NCBI GenBank assembly: GCA_027596035.1
Contig: JADGJA010000830.1
Coordinates: 1 to 10,056 of the forward strand
Length of the DNA stretch: 10,056 nucleotides
Source: Thoreauomyces humboldtii
Lineage: Eukaryota > Chytridiomycota > Chytridiomycetes > Spizellomycetales > Powellomycetaceae
Reading direction: 5' to 3'
Numbering within the stretch: the stretch's first letter is position 1; each line of letters begins with the position of its first letter. Below are positions 1 to 8,824 of the stretch, in pieces. The notes under the pieces were generated by a model, which saw nothing but the letters and a program-made list of their open reading frames with translations, did not search any database and had not been told where the DNA came from. A program made the translations under genes and the position numbers.

Positions 1-90
1 GGAGGGGGGTATATATACATCTCATCGTCCGAAATGATGTCCAACGCAGGGAAAAAAGAGCGAGAAAAGCAAATGTGGAAGAGCGCTTCC

Positions 91-1249
91 TCATACGCGG
101 ATGGTTTCCTTGGCCATCTGAGAGACATCTCGATAGTCCGCAAAGGCGCGGAAGACGGCACCTCCAAAAATGGCGCCAGCTATTGGTGAGATGATGGGAA
201 TCCACCAGTACCCAGAATACGCGGTGAACGGTGCCGAGCCGTACCCCGCGCACGCGGTCAGCAGTCGCGGTCCGAAATCTAATATGAAGGGAAGAGACGC
301 GTCGATGAGCCTCCATTCAACAAGAGCATCGAAAAAGTCAGGCCAGCCATACCTCGCGCAGGGTTGATGGCGTAGGCTGTGTTCGATCCGATGGACATTC
401 CGATGCCAGCAATCAGAAGAAAGATGGCGATCGGTGCGTAAGCCTTTGGCGCGTCAAGGTTCTTCGGGCATCCGATGGCGAACAGTCCGATCAGCAGTAT
501 GGCGGTGCCCAAAAATTCGTCGAAGAACGAGCCGAGAGTGGTCATGTATGATTTGGGGTATGTAGCGAAGATGCCGGCGGTGGCGAGGGATCCCTCGGTG
601 GCACGGGCGCCTCCGTCAAAGGCGTAGATGGCCGAGCGGTAGTTGGCAAACACGATGGCAGCTCCGATGTAAGCGCCAAAGACCTGCGCAGCAATGTAGC
701 GAGGAACTTTCCGCCAGGGGAAACCGTTGTGGACAGCGTTGGCAATGGTGACGGCAGGATTCAAATGCCCGCCCGAGATTCCACCGGCTATGTAAACGCC
801 GAAAAGGACGCCAAACGCCCATCCGAAGTTGATGGAGATGTACGAGCCGTTCGTTCCCCCGTTGAGGCTGACTTGCGCTCCCGAACCGGCTCCAAAGACG
901 ACGAGGACCAATGTGCCGATGAACTCTGCCAGCTCCTCCCTGATTGGTTAGAAAGCGAAGTTCAGTCCTTAAGCCAATGTTGCGATGTTCGAAAAGAAAA
1001 GATCCCTCGGTGGACGACGAAAAGAAAAGATTCGCACCTGTAGTTTGCTCGCAGACGACCGAACCTGCCAAGGTTCTGCTCGTGGACGATCTCCTCGCGA
1101 TGTTCGCCTTTAGCATCGACGACGCTCTCGGTATGGTTATGCATGTCCTCGTCCATCTCCATGATGGTGTAGTCGGAACCGCCTCGCACTTCCAACGAGT
1201 GTCGACCGGCAAGCTTGTTGAACTGGGTTTCCAGCGAGTTTCGTGACAT
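91..1249 (-). CDS. aquaglyceroporin (MIP family channel), three exons
   Basis: Membrane channel of the MIP family that passes glycerol and/or water. The model joins 1249-1038, 939-353 and 278-91, giving 328 aa and ending in TGA. Residues 1-70 are a hydrophilic, acidic cytoplasmic tail. The channel starts near residue 72 with AEFIGT. The first pore box is SGGHLNPAVT (N131-P132-A133) and the second is AINPARDFGPRL (N263-P264-A265-R266-D267). The Asp after the second NPAR is a known hallmark of glycerol-conducting members, and Y260 sits at the usual aromatic position before the second box. Six hydrophobic segments fit the family, and the length suits a fungal aquaglyceroporin with an extended N-tail. 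The start ATG at 1249 follows a pyrimidine-rich leader and a TATA box. Both introns have consensus ends and restore family-conserved residues exactly, so the model is strong. Substrate preference is inferred. Confidence 0.93.
279..352 (-). other. intron 2 of the aquaglyceroporin gene, inside the second NPA box
   Basis: A 74-nt intron with donor GTATGG and acceptor TAG. It is phase 1: G before and AT after form the Asp codon of NPARD (D267). Without splicing, the protein reads about 22 unrelated residues and stops before the last helix. Exact restoration of NPARDFGPRL makes this intron very secure. Confidence 0.93.
940..1037 (-). other. intron 1 of the aquaglyceroporin gene
   Basis: A 98-nt intron with donor GTGCGA and acceptor CAG on the minus strand. 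It is phase 2: AG before and G after make one Arg codon (residue 71). Splicing joins the tail (RLRANY) to the conserved AEFIGT start of the first membrane helix. Reading through without splicing runs into an unrelated frame. Confidence 0.88.
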
Positions 1250-1319
1250 GTTGTTGCCAGAGGTTGGTATTCGAGGTTGAGGGGATGTCGCGAGGGAGCA
1301 AGAAGCTGAGGAAGAGATT

Positions 1320-1330
1320 GTATATATATG
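1320..1330 (-). promoter_or_regulatory. TATA box of the aquaglyceroporin gene
   Basis: An alternating TA run, TATATATAT at 1321-1329, lies 72-80 nt upstream of the start codon at 1249. Between it and the ATG the minus strand is rich in C and T (about 1255-1312), as is common around fungal transcription starts. The run reads almost the same on both strands, so direction is inferred from the gene downstream. Confidence 0.6.
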
Positions 1331-1927
1331 CAACAGCGAGCGACTGGAACGGGACGTACTGTAGAGCCATGGCAGAGGAGTCCGTTCCCTTTTATGCCTT
1401 TGTTCCTGTGTACCCGTACCCCACAGTGACGACGACGAAAATGAGTTTGACGAGTCCTTGCTGCGGCCGCATGCCCAGCAAAGGTGGAAGAATCGACAGA
1501 CGGGGGAACTGGCTGGCGGGTCCCTTGCACAATAATTGCACACAATTGTTTTTCGCACATGTTTTCATTTCCCTGAAGGCACGATGACGTTGGTGTTGCT
1601 GTAGTGCCGACCGCCCTTCAAAAGCCACTCAGCCACCCTGTCGACATTTTAATTTCCCTGCGATTGCCAGGTACCGGGTTAGCAGGATCCAGGTACCGCT
1701 GGTTTCGCTGAGAGATGAAGAAGGGCTGGATCGCCAGTTCCGAGTCCCAGGGTTGCTGGACGTTTGGGTCCGTTTAGGAGCCATGGTACGGTATAAGCAG
1801 ACTGCGCAATGAAGGGGTATCGTTCCAATAATCATTGATCTCAAACTGGGCCAGCCCAAGCGCAACCAACAATGACGGACAAGGACATAAGCAAGGGCAG
1901 CAGATCCCCCAGAGGAGAGTACACACA
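1331..1927. other. intergenic region between aquaglyceroporin promoter and arrestin-like gene 3' end
   Basis: About 600 nt with no supported gene. It should hold upstream control sequence of the aquaglyceroporin gene and the 3' untranslated region of the arrestin-like gene, since both are on the minus strand. A 10-bp direct repeat, CCAGGTACCG, occurs at 1667-1676 and 1689-1698. Short open frames here show no codon or family signal. Confidence 0.5.
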
Positions 1928-3787
1928 TCACGCAGCGATAACGGCATCCAACAATCCCTTGACCTTCACGCGCTCCACCTCAAGTCCACGGACCACATCA
2001 TCCCACGTCTTCCCTCTCTCGCACCACCCGACCGCGACCCGCCGGCACGCCGTCACGTAAGCCGCAACGCCCTGCACAACCGTCTCGAGTCCGACGGCGC
2101 CGACGGCGCGACACATGAGCTCCGTCTCCAGCACCATGACGTTGAAGGGCACCGGATTCCGAGGCCAGGACGGGGACGCCGACAGGAATGCCGACCTCAT
2201 ATGGGAGTCGATGTGGATAAGAATGTGAAGGAGCTCGCGCGCATGATCCGCAGGGGTGGTCACGCTGACGCGAGCGGCCTCGGATGCGGAAGGTGGCGGG
2301 ACCGCGTCGAGGAGCGTCGAGAGGGCGGAAAGAGAGTGGTCGATGTCGGTAAGCGTCTCGGAGAGGAGCGGAAGAATGGCGTCCGCGGTGGTCGGAACTG
2401 TGAGCAGGGAGAGAGTGGAGACGGAGGGAACGATGGTGGATGCTGAGGCTGGCGTCGAGGCGATGACGTCGAAAGGCACGGACAAGGTGATCTCGCGCTC
2501 CTTGGATCCGAAACCGCCAGCCGAGTCGAGGAGCATGAGGACGATCTTCGCCATGTAGGTTACCGACGCGGACCACGAGCCCGTGGGCGCAGAAACCTCA
2601 GGCATCGAAGGTGCCAGAAGCGAGTCATTGTCAGCCATGCCTTCCTCATCCTTGAACGTAAGCGTGGAAGACGACGCTGTGAGAGGAATCACTCTGGCAG
2701 GAGCTCCGCTCTTGCCGTTCTTGAGGCCCTTGCTCGGAACACTCGCACTTCCGCAAAGAGGTACTTCGCAAACGATATCGAACCGCCCGCTGCCAGTGTC
2801 GTACCTGGGAGCAGGCCTATCATCCCACTTTGCTCCTACACGGAACTTTTGAGCGACGACGATGCGCCCGCTAGGATCTCGCACCGTGACCTTTTGCTTT
2901 GCCGTGACCCTCACTTTTCCCACTGCATGTGATGCCAGGAGAGACGTGAGAGACAGTGAAAGTATCAGAACAGGCGAAGAGGAACTGACGGCGCCGAGGG
3001 CCGTGCCCGCAATCGTTGCGCCAAGGTTTCCTGAAGCGAACATTCCCGAGCCCACGGTCTTGGACGCGGTCAACGGCTCTGTGTCATCCGCTTTTGCATA
3101 CGATGATGTAACAAGGAGGGGAAGTGCAACCGGCGACCGACGTTCATTGATACGCTCAACGCATATGACGCCTGACCCGTCGATCCCGACGTCCGGCGAG
3201 TGATCGACGAGACCAGGCGCGAGGTACCCGATCACTTCCCAGCGGAGGCCAGACCCGGCATCGAGGGCGAGAGAGGGTGCGAGGGCCTCGTTCGCAGCAA
3301 AGCTGAACGTGAATGGATACCGAGTGCGCTGGGAAATGGTGGACGACAGCGTCGAGAGCGAGGCAGTTGAAGCCCCCGAGTCGGCCTCCGTGTGGTCTAG
3401 ACGAAGGATGCGACTGTAGATGATCCGGTTGACCGTGACGCCCAGGGCAGTCTTGTAAGTGAGCAGAGCCCTCAGCTGGACGCAAGGTACGTGCTCATCT
3501 TTCAGACTCGCGTTGACGGAGACGAGGCCCGTGAGCGACGGGAAGGATCCATCCGAGTAGGCTGCAAGCGTTCGCTCGTCGAGAAATACGCTGAGCACGC
3601 GATCCTTCGAATGCCGGCCGATGAGAGCTCGCGACGTCGTGGTGGTGGTGCTTTGGGAAAGCGAGGTTGCAAGGTCCGGCTGCATGATGCTGGCAGGAGG
3701 GACTGGTCGCCGGTCCAGAGTGCACGGTAGAGTGACCTGCTGCAGCGGCTGCTCCTGGGCCAGACCAGCCGACGAGTTGAAGATCAA
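1928..3787 (-). CDS. arrestin-like protein with C-terminal helical extension
   Basis: An uninterrupted 619-codon frame ending in TGA. Residues about 64-190 resemble an arrestin N-domain: a strand-rich opening (VLSVFLDERTL), a charged middle and the signature-like YPFTFSFAANEALAPSL at 157-173, followed by LRWEVIGYLAP. Residues about 266-442 resemble an arrestin C-domain: a Leu/Ser strand, then GKVRVTAKQKVTVRD at 290-304, then VTYMAKIVLML and a closing VPFDV. About 175 residues follow, rich in Ala, Leu and Ser and mostly helical in character, not typical of arrestins. No PPxY motif is present, so ubiquitin-ligase recruitment in the way of yeast alpha-arrestins is not evident. If the assignment holds, the protein would be a cytoplasmic trafficking adaptor. 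The start is either 3787 or an internal Met at 3685 (residue 35); the fold begins after both. The frame is surely coding; the family is a motif-level judgement and another beta-sandwich adaptor is possible. Confidence 0.72.
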   Translation of the reverse strand: MIFNSSAGLAQEQPLQQVTLPCTLDRRPVPPASIMQPDLATSLSQSTTTTTSRALIGRHSKDRVLSVFLDERTLAAYSDGSFPSLTGLVSVNASLKDEHVPCVQLRALLTYKTALGVTVNRIIYSRILRLDHTEADSGASTASLSTLSSTISQRTRYPFTFSFAANEALAPSLALDAGSGLRWEVIGYLAPGLVDHSPDVGIDGSGVICVERINERRSPVALPLLVTSSYAKADDTEPLTASKTVGSGMFASGNLGATIAGTALGAVSSSSPVLILSLSLTSLLASHAVGKVRVTAKQKVTVRDPSGRIVVAQKFRVGAKWDDRPAPRYDTGSGRFDIVCEVPLCGSASVPSKGLKNGKSGAPARVIPLTASSSTLTFKDEEGMADNDSLLAPSMPEVSAPTGSWSASVTYMAKIVLMLLDSAGGFGSKEREITLSVPFDVIASTPASASTIVPSVSTLSLLTVPTTADAILPLLSETLTDIDHSLSALSTLLDAVPPPSASEAARVSVTTPADHARELLHILIHIDSHMRSAFLSASPSWPRNPVPFNVMVLETELMCRAVGAVGLETVVQGVAAYVTACRRVAVGWCERGKTWDDVVRGLEVERVKVKGLLDAVIAA

Positions 3788-4012
3788 GGAAGGAATCTTT
3801 GCAAAGTTCCTGACAGAGAGGGAAGATGTGGTATGCTAGCGGCGGACGGGATGATGCGTGATGTTGATGTACACTGTAGGTTGGTGTAGAACTAGTAGGA
3901 TCGGATGCCTTCACACAGACGAGGAGACCCTGGACAATGGAATACACTATCGCTGCGCACCCAGGAAAGGATTGAAACGAGCGAAGATGAGAAGGTGGGA
4001 TATCTGTGACAG

Positions 4013-4028
4013 TATACAGTACTGTATA
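4013..4028. repeat. 16-bp perfect palindrome TATACAGTACTGTATA
   Basis: A perfect self-complementary site about 226 nt upstream of the arrestin-like start codon. Each end carries TATA or GTATA character, so it could be a TATA element, a binding site for a dimeric regulator, or a small hairpin. About 0.15 such sites are expected per 10 kb of random sequence, so chance is possible. Confidence 0.45.
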
Positions 4029-4145
4029 ATCGCAGCAAAGGGTGAGATGTCTGTTCCCTTTCAACAAGCCCAAACCGGAGGGGTTGCGCTAGGGACGGCC
4101 ATCATTTAGGACCTCTATGGCGTTACGGACAGACAGACAGCGTGT

Positions 4146-4191
4146 AAAAGAAAAAAAGGAAAAAAAAAAGGAACAGAGGAGGAGGAAGGAG
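4146..4191. repeat. purine tract (A-rich then GGA-rich)
   Basis: About 46 nt that are almost all purine on the plus strand with one C, starting as runs of A and ending in GAGGAGGAGGAAGGAG. It follows a GACA short tandem repeat. On the minus strand it is a pyrimidine tract upstream of the arrestin-like gene. Such tracts are common in fungal promoters, and no specific role can be given. Confidence 0.6.
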
Positions 4192-5230
4192 CACACACAG
4201 CACGGCGAGAGGAGCGTGACGTGGTGGGGGGTCTGCCGAAAGAGAGTCACGTTCACGCCAGGTCACACGGGGCGAAACATGACAATTGGGGAAACGTGCC
4301 GCCTCTGTTCATTTTTTTTCCGGTTCTGCGAAAGATCAGCCACGATTTCCCTGAACAACGGATCAGCTTAGGCTCACCTTCTCTGTCCGAGAGAGTCCGA
4401 CCGGCCAAGCCGTCGACTCCACCCCATGTCGGGCCATGATGCCCATGATACCTATCATGATGGTAGATCTTGCAACCTCGGATGCACCACCTCTGTACTT
4501 CTCGCTGCTGCTTTCCTTGCTCTTTGGTGGAAGAGTTGTGCTGCCACGGGAAGGGTCCTCTTTGTGAAGGACAAGCTCCGTTTCATGGTCCCACAGCACC
4601 ATCCCTAACGACGGCAGGCAGCTACAGGTGGGGGACACTGGCCGAGGGGCCGGGCTTCTGACGCTGCAAGGCCTAGGAATCGTCGTCGTCAACTGCTTGG
4701 CATGCACTGCTCCGTTCGGGTAGTCACGCTTGTCGAGCCCTAGAGTCCCAAGGTCCTGAGCCCACCATCATTCTTTCAAAGTCTTTCTGACAGCGCCAAA
4801 ATTCTCAATCAGTTCGTTCGACCGAACCGGCAAGCTCTGAGCACCGTGACAGTGTGAGTATGTACACAGCACCCTCGTTGGAGCGACTTCCATCACAACG
4901 TTTTCAATGCAGTGGGACGCGCGTACGGGCAATGACATGTGTAGGTGCAAGGGACATGGTGAGGGAGGTTTCTTCGAGTGTGGTTGATGCCTCTTAGACA
5001 CGATCGTGTGTCGTCACCAACGACATTTGCTCGACCGCGCTCATGTCGGGTACGGTCGATGTTTTCAAAGGTCATTCGGGCACGTTGTTCGAAAATGTAA
5101 CTTCATCAGGTCTCATCCATGTATCTGCGCCTCAGGTATAATTTGTATCACTGCGCAGTGAAATAAGGGTATGAACATGCGGAAAAAGAAAGCGCAAAAC
5201 TTTGTCCGAGCAAGCAAAGAAGCTGGTACT

Positions 5231-7200
5231 TCAAATCTCAAGGCACCGGTTCACTTCCACCACTACGAGCGGATGCACGATCTCTCCCAGATCCCGCGCG
5301 CAAGATGCCATCCGCGGAAGGTGGACGGATGAGAACTCGAAGTCCCCTGTGGTCTGCATCGACGAGAACGACGACGAGGAAGACGATGACCGGGACGATC
5401 GCAAAGGCGACGATCCTCTCACCGAGACGCGGCTCGAAGTCGCCAACGAGGAGGTGGACGTCGAAAGTGGGATGGGGGATGCAATCGACTGCTTCCGTCC
5501 TCGACTGGGCGATTGGCTAGACGAGGTGGCCAGCACCAAGGCAAGGTAAAGTCGGTGGAGAAGGTTCCGCTTCCATCCCTGGTAGAGAACGGCGGCTAGG
5601 AAGACAACAAGCATTGTCACGCTTCGCTTGCGGAGTCGGTCTTGAGCGGGCGAGCCAGTTGTTCGGGTCGATGGGGAAGCAGACGAAGAAGTAGAAGATG
5701 AGGATGCGGCAAAGAAGGAGAGGAGGGATAGTATAGGTTGGGCCGGCGTTCTGACCGCACGAACAAGTGTCTTCTTCACAAAAGCGCGTCTCCGGCCTCG
5801 TATGCGATGCGACGACGTTGTCGCACCACTGAATGCCGTGGTCGCTGCGGCCACTGTTGCTGAAGTTGGTGGAAGGGGTGGTAGCTGGAGTGGACGCATC
5901 ATCAGTCCTCCCCCACCGCTGCCGAATTGGTCAGTGTTTGTGCGGACCAGCGTCTTGAGCGACTTGGTCGAACCGACGCGGTTCATGCCGTGTAGGTTCC
6001 GTCCCGAAGCCACGCGAAGCATCGACTGCAAGTCGGCTGCCGACCGTACAGGTGTCATAGGAGCCTCATGGGCATCGTACCAGACGTCCTCGTCATCCTC
6101 TTGCCAAGCATCGTCCGATAAGGCGTTGATTTGCGCTTGCACCCGTGGAGACGTGGAATGATAGTTGGATTGGGCGTAATTTTGGTAGACGGGGGAGGTT
6201 GCGTAGGCAAACGGAGCCGGATCTGATCCACCGTGGATTGCCTGCAAATTCTCCGCGGGAATTTGCCTACGTAGCTCTTCCCTTGAAACAAACTGAAGTT
6301 TTTGGCACGCTTCCGCAGGGAGAGCAGCCTTCAGGACGGACCATATGCCTGAGTGGAGCCAGCCATAATTGAGCACGTAGACGGTCCCGAGAGTCTGAGG
6401 AAAGTGGTGGTTGAAGAGGTCAAGAAACAGGGGTATCATCTCGAAGTTGACATTGCCCAGGCCGACGCCGTCGAGATCGCAGATAAGCGAGATTTGAACT
6501 ACCAGCTTATCTGTCCCGCAGCGCTGATATTCATCGTTAAGTGCCTGAACGAGTCGCCGTGCCACTTCCATTTGCATAACAAAGAGCATGCGAAGGTCCT
6601 GCACGTCCGTGCCCTTTGTAAGGTGTTTAAGGTTCACCACGCCGACAGGTCGCCCTTCATTGTCGGTCTTCCAGAAGTAGAATAGACCGTCCTGGGATAG
6701 CAGATGGGCTTTGGGTGTGAGGGAAAATGTACACAGATTTGGTAGGTCATGCTGCAATCGCCAGTCGATGTGGTCAAGGATCGCCTGCTCTGCGGCGGTC
6801 AGTTGATACTTGTGCTTTTTGTAGAATCGGAAGAGAAGGGCTAGCGTAGAAAGAAAAGATGTGAGCCAAATGGAGAAAGATACAGACACGGGGAGAGGTG
6901 GGGACAGTACAAGGAGATGCCCACTCGATGCATCCACTGTGACACGAACCACGGGCATAAAGCAGGTTCGTGCTGACTGGTAGCTGCCTTCGCAAGCTGG
7001 GGATACCAAAGCTCCCCGTCGGTTTGCCGTGATTCTCAGTTTCCAAGCTCACCATCGTCTACCAAGATCTCTGCCAAATGATGCAGTTCCCTCCTCGAGA
7101 AGTCCATGTCCTTTCTGAGGCCGGCCACTATGGCGGTGAGTCCATCACGAAGCGCCTTGACACCAGCGGCGTGCTCGCGAACGGCATCGGTGATATCCAT
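5231..7200 (-). CDS. CRAL-TRIO (Sec14-like) lipid-binding protein with FFAT-like motif and hydrophobic tail segment, two exons
   Basis: A probable lipid-transfer protein of the Sec14/CRAL-TRIO family. The model joins 7200-7053 and 6840-5231 for 585 aa. The start at 7200 has a strong context (GCCATGG). Splicing creates DDALLFRFYKKHKYQL at residues 48-63, matching the family's N-terminal DDxxLLRFLRAR-type motif, so this start and intron are favoured over the longer unspliced frame starting at 7009. The CRAL-TRIO fold spans about 92-255: FYFWKTDNEGRPVGVVNL, LVVQISLICDLDGVGLGNVN, HHFPQTLGTVYVLNYGW and the closing IPAENLQAIHGG. Next come an acidic stretch with VWYDAHE (302-308), a low-complexity linker, a basic patch (HRIRGRRR), a hydrophobic segment SVTMLVVFLAAVLYQGW (456-472) and a Ser-rich tail of about 100 residues. 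This suggests membrane attachment and lipid exchange at contact sites. The ligand is unknown. Confidence 0.87.
6065..6103 (-). other. acidic tract plus FFAT-like motif in the CRAL-TRIO protein
   Basis: Encodes QEDDED followed by VWYDAHE. The established FFAT core is EFFDAxE preceded by acidic residues and binds the MSP domain of VAP/Scs2 proteins on the endoplasmic reticulum. Here positions 3 (Y), 4 (D), 5 (A) and 7 (E) fit, position 2 is aromatic (W), and position 1 (V) departs from consensus. The acidic flank fits. Binding is inferred. Confidence 0.5.
6841..7052 (-). other. intron of the CRAL-TRIO gene
   Basis: A 212-nt intron with donor GTGAGC, a pyrimidine-rich tract (TCTTTTCTTTCTA) and acceptor TAG. 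It is phase 1: G plus CC gives Ala50. It joins the 49-residue first exon to the main frame and builds the conserved DDALLFRF motif at the junction. The intron sequence is open in the downstream frame, so an unspliced reading would look like a longer gene with a spurious N-terminus. Confidence 0.8.
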
Positions 7201-7771
7201 GGCAACGACCTGTAGAAGCCTGGAACGGGCGGACGACCGGCAGGGTGAACGATACCAGGAAGGACTGACAAATCAAAGGTCGATCAGGTGGACGCTGGAG
7301 GGAGAAGGCGGGGTATAGCCAGATTTTTGCGCTGAGTTGCCCTTTGTCAATTACGGCGAGGTGCAAGGGAAAAGGTCACGCTTGAGAGTTCGTCGCCGTG
7401 TATAGATGTTACGGTGGGAAGTGAGCTTGTGGGGATTCGTTCTGGGGGAGGGGTTTGCAGAGGGGATTGGGCATAACTGGTATTTGGAGGGGCACGAGGA
7501 CGAAAGGAGGTCCAAAGGCGAACCCAACCAAACCTTTCATATGCCTAGGGTCCCATCCATCCATCCAATCCAATCCCCAATCATTTTTGGCACCACCCCT
7601 CGTGACAACTCGCCCAATGACGTGCATCAGGACCCAAGGGAAAAAGAGTCTCCGGAGCTCCGACCCAGCGTACCGGACAACCCAGCGCACACGCGCCCAG
7701 AATCCTTCCACCATTCCTCTGACCCTTCAAGTTTCGGAAGGGGCGGCACTGAGGGATCGTGTGTCGCCTGA
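7201..7771. other. intergenic region upstream of the CRAL-TRIO gene and left flank of the retroelement
   Basis: Holds the minus-strand promoter of the CRAL-TRIO gene; weak TATA-like sites lie at about 7314 and 7399. It also contains the unclear left border of the retroelement. A CCAT/CCAAT-type short repeat lies at about 7553-7577. A frame open from 7406 to 7768 is in phase with the protease frame downstream, and its last third (from about 7625; polar, rich in Pro and Ser) could be gag-pol linker. No zinc knuckle or capsid-like motif and no LTR are visible. Confidence 0.45.
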
Positions 7772-7825
7772 GCAATCGAAAGATCCTCCACAGAGCCGTC
7801 GGACGGAAAGCCCGCTTTAGTCATC

Positions 7826-8824
7826 ATGGAGCCGTTCGTAGTACACGGACGGTATAACAACAGATTTGTCCGCATATTGGTGGACACGGGTTGTAATACC
7901 ATGATGATGAACATTGGTTTTGCCCGACGGGCTGGATTAGAACTGAAGGGTGTCAAATCGGTCAATGTCCAGTGGGGTAATGACGGCGGTCACTACTCCA
8001 GCAACAAGATGACGACCGGAGACCTGACCATTCTGGGGTCAGCTGGGTCAGAACCCATGTTATTGGAGAATACTACATTCCTCGTTGCACCCTTGAAGGT
8101 TGACATCATCATTGGTACCGCTTTATTGATGCAGTTCCCATCAATGACGATCATGCGTTATGCGGACCAAAGATTGGGCCTGGTGTTAGAGGACACCAAT
8201 GGTCGAGAATTCAGATCATTATCTCGGATTACACATTGTCGTGCAGACGGTGCTAACTGTAATGCCGCGCATCTTCGATCTTTTCGACCACCACCGAGAA
8301 TTTTAGTGGAAGGCAAGAAACAGAAGGCAATCGCAGCGATCTTGGGTAGATTCTGCGTGTCTGGACCTCGTTTCAATCGTATGTTACGAAAGGAACGAGC
8401 ATCTCAAGTCTTTACAGTCGAAATCGGCAGCGCGCGCGAGAAAGTCACAGCTGGCCGAGATCTGGCTCCGGACGGTTGCAAGATGACCTCGCTCGAGGAG
8501 GACCCGTTCGAGGGAATACCTCTAGAGCGCCCCTTACGAAAGACTTTAGAGAAGTTTATGAGAACAATGTTTCGTAATTCTATGGACTTTCCACCTGATA
8601 GAGGGGAGAATAACTTCAGAATTGAACTGCTGGATGGTGGCGAGCCCGTTTTCACGGCGCTACGGCACATGAGCCCAGCAAAGCAGCTTGAACTCAAGCG
8701 GCAGATGAATCTGCTGTTAGAGAAAGGCTGGATTAGGCACGCCACTAATGCGTGGGGTGCAGCCGCCTTTTTGCAAGAAAGAAGGATGGCACCCTGCGCT
8801 GCTGCGTTGAATACCGCAGATTGA
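7826..8824 (+). pseudogene. pol: retrotransposon pol fragment: aspartic protease and N-terminal part of reverse transcriptase
   Basis: Open for 332 codons, though similarity ends at about 8759 where the frame shifts. The protease active site is ILVDTGCNT (Asp20-Thr21-Gly22, codons 7883-7891), and the second family motif is KVDIIIGTALLMQFP at about residue 91. From about residue 255 the reverse transcriptase begins: FPPDRGENNFRIELLDGG, then [31 protein letters not shown]. The ATG at 7826 is probably not a native start, because the phase is open upstream to the TGA at 7769 and the polyprotein would have begun in gag. The last roughly 20 codons are out-of-frame sequence. Confidence 0.85.

Larger units (their letters stand above)
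3788..5230. other. long intergenic region with no supported gene
   Basis: About 1.4 kb between the start of the arrestin-like gene and the stop of the CRAL-TRIO gene. Open frames here are short and lack recognisable domains. The longest are 4363-4707 and 3495-4073 on the minus strand; the second is partly a shadow of the arrestin-like gene. I see no tRNA, rRNA or other RNA gene. Contents worth naming are a 16-bp palindrome at 4013-4028, a GACA repeat at about 4127-4140, a purine tract at about 4146-4191, and 12- and 14-bp palindromes at 4998-5009 and 5148-5161. A small spliced gene cannot be excluded. Confidence 0.5.

Noticed and set aside
616..1560. 314-codon minus-strand open frame over the aquaglyceroporin
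   Set aside because: It overlaps the channel gene in another frame, has no family signal and is rich in Arg, Ser and His as shadow frames often are.
1667..1698. CCAGGTACCG direct repeat as a regulatory array
   Set aside because: Only two short copies, easily a chance event.
1835..2446. 203-codon plus-strand frame opposite the arrestin-like gene
   Set aside because: An antisense shadow with low-complexity Gly/Arg composition and no recognisable domain.
1998..2576. 192-codon minus-strand frame inside the arrestin-like gene
   Set aside because: An Arg- and His-rich shadow of the GC-rich coding sequence in the neighbouring frame.
3495..4073. 192-codon minus-strand frame upstream of and overlapping the arrestin-like start
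   Set aside because: No domain signal and it overlaps the favoured frame; possibly a 5' untranslated region.
4363..4707. 114-codon minus-strand frame in the long gap
   Set aside because: No recognised family or clear splice partner, so not called as a gene; noted as a possibility only.
7406..7771. 121-codon plus-strand frame as a separate gene before the retroelement
   Set aside because: Its first two thirds resemble nothing; its end may be linker of the retroelement in phase with the protease. No independent evidence for a gene.
7201..7825. 5' LTR matching the right-end TATA-containing region
   Set aside because: I found no shared sequence between this stretch and 9397-10056 by eye.
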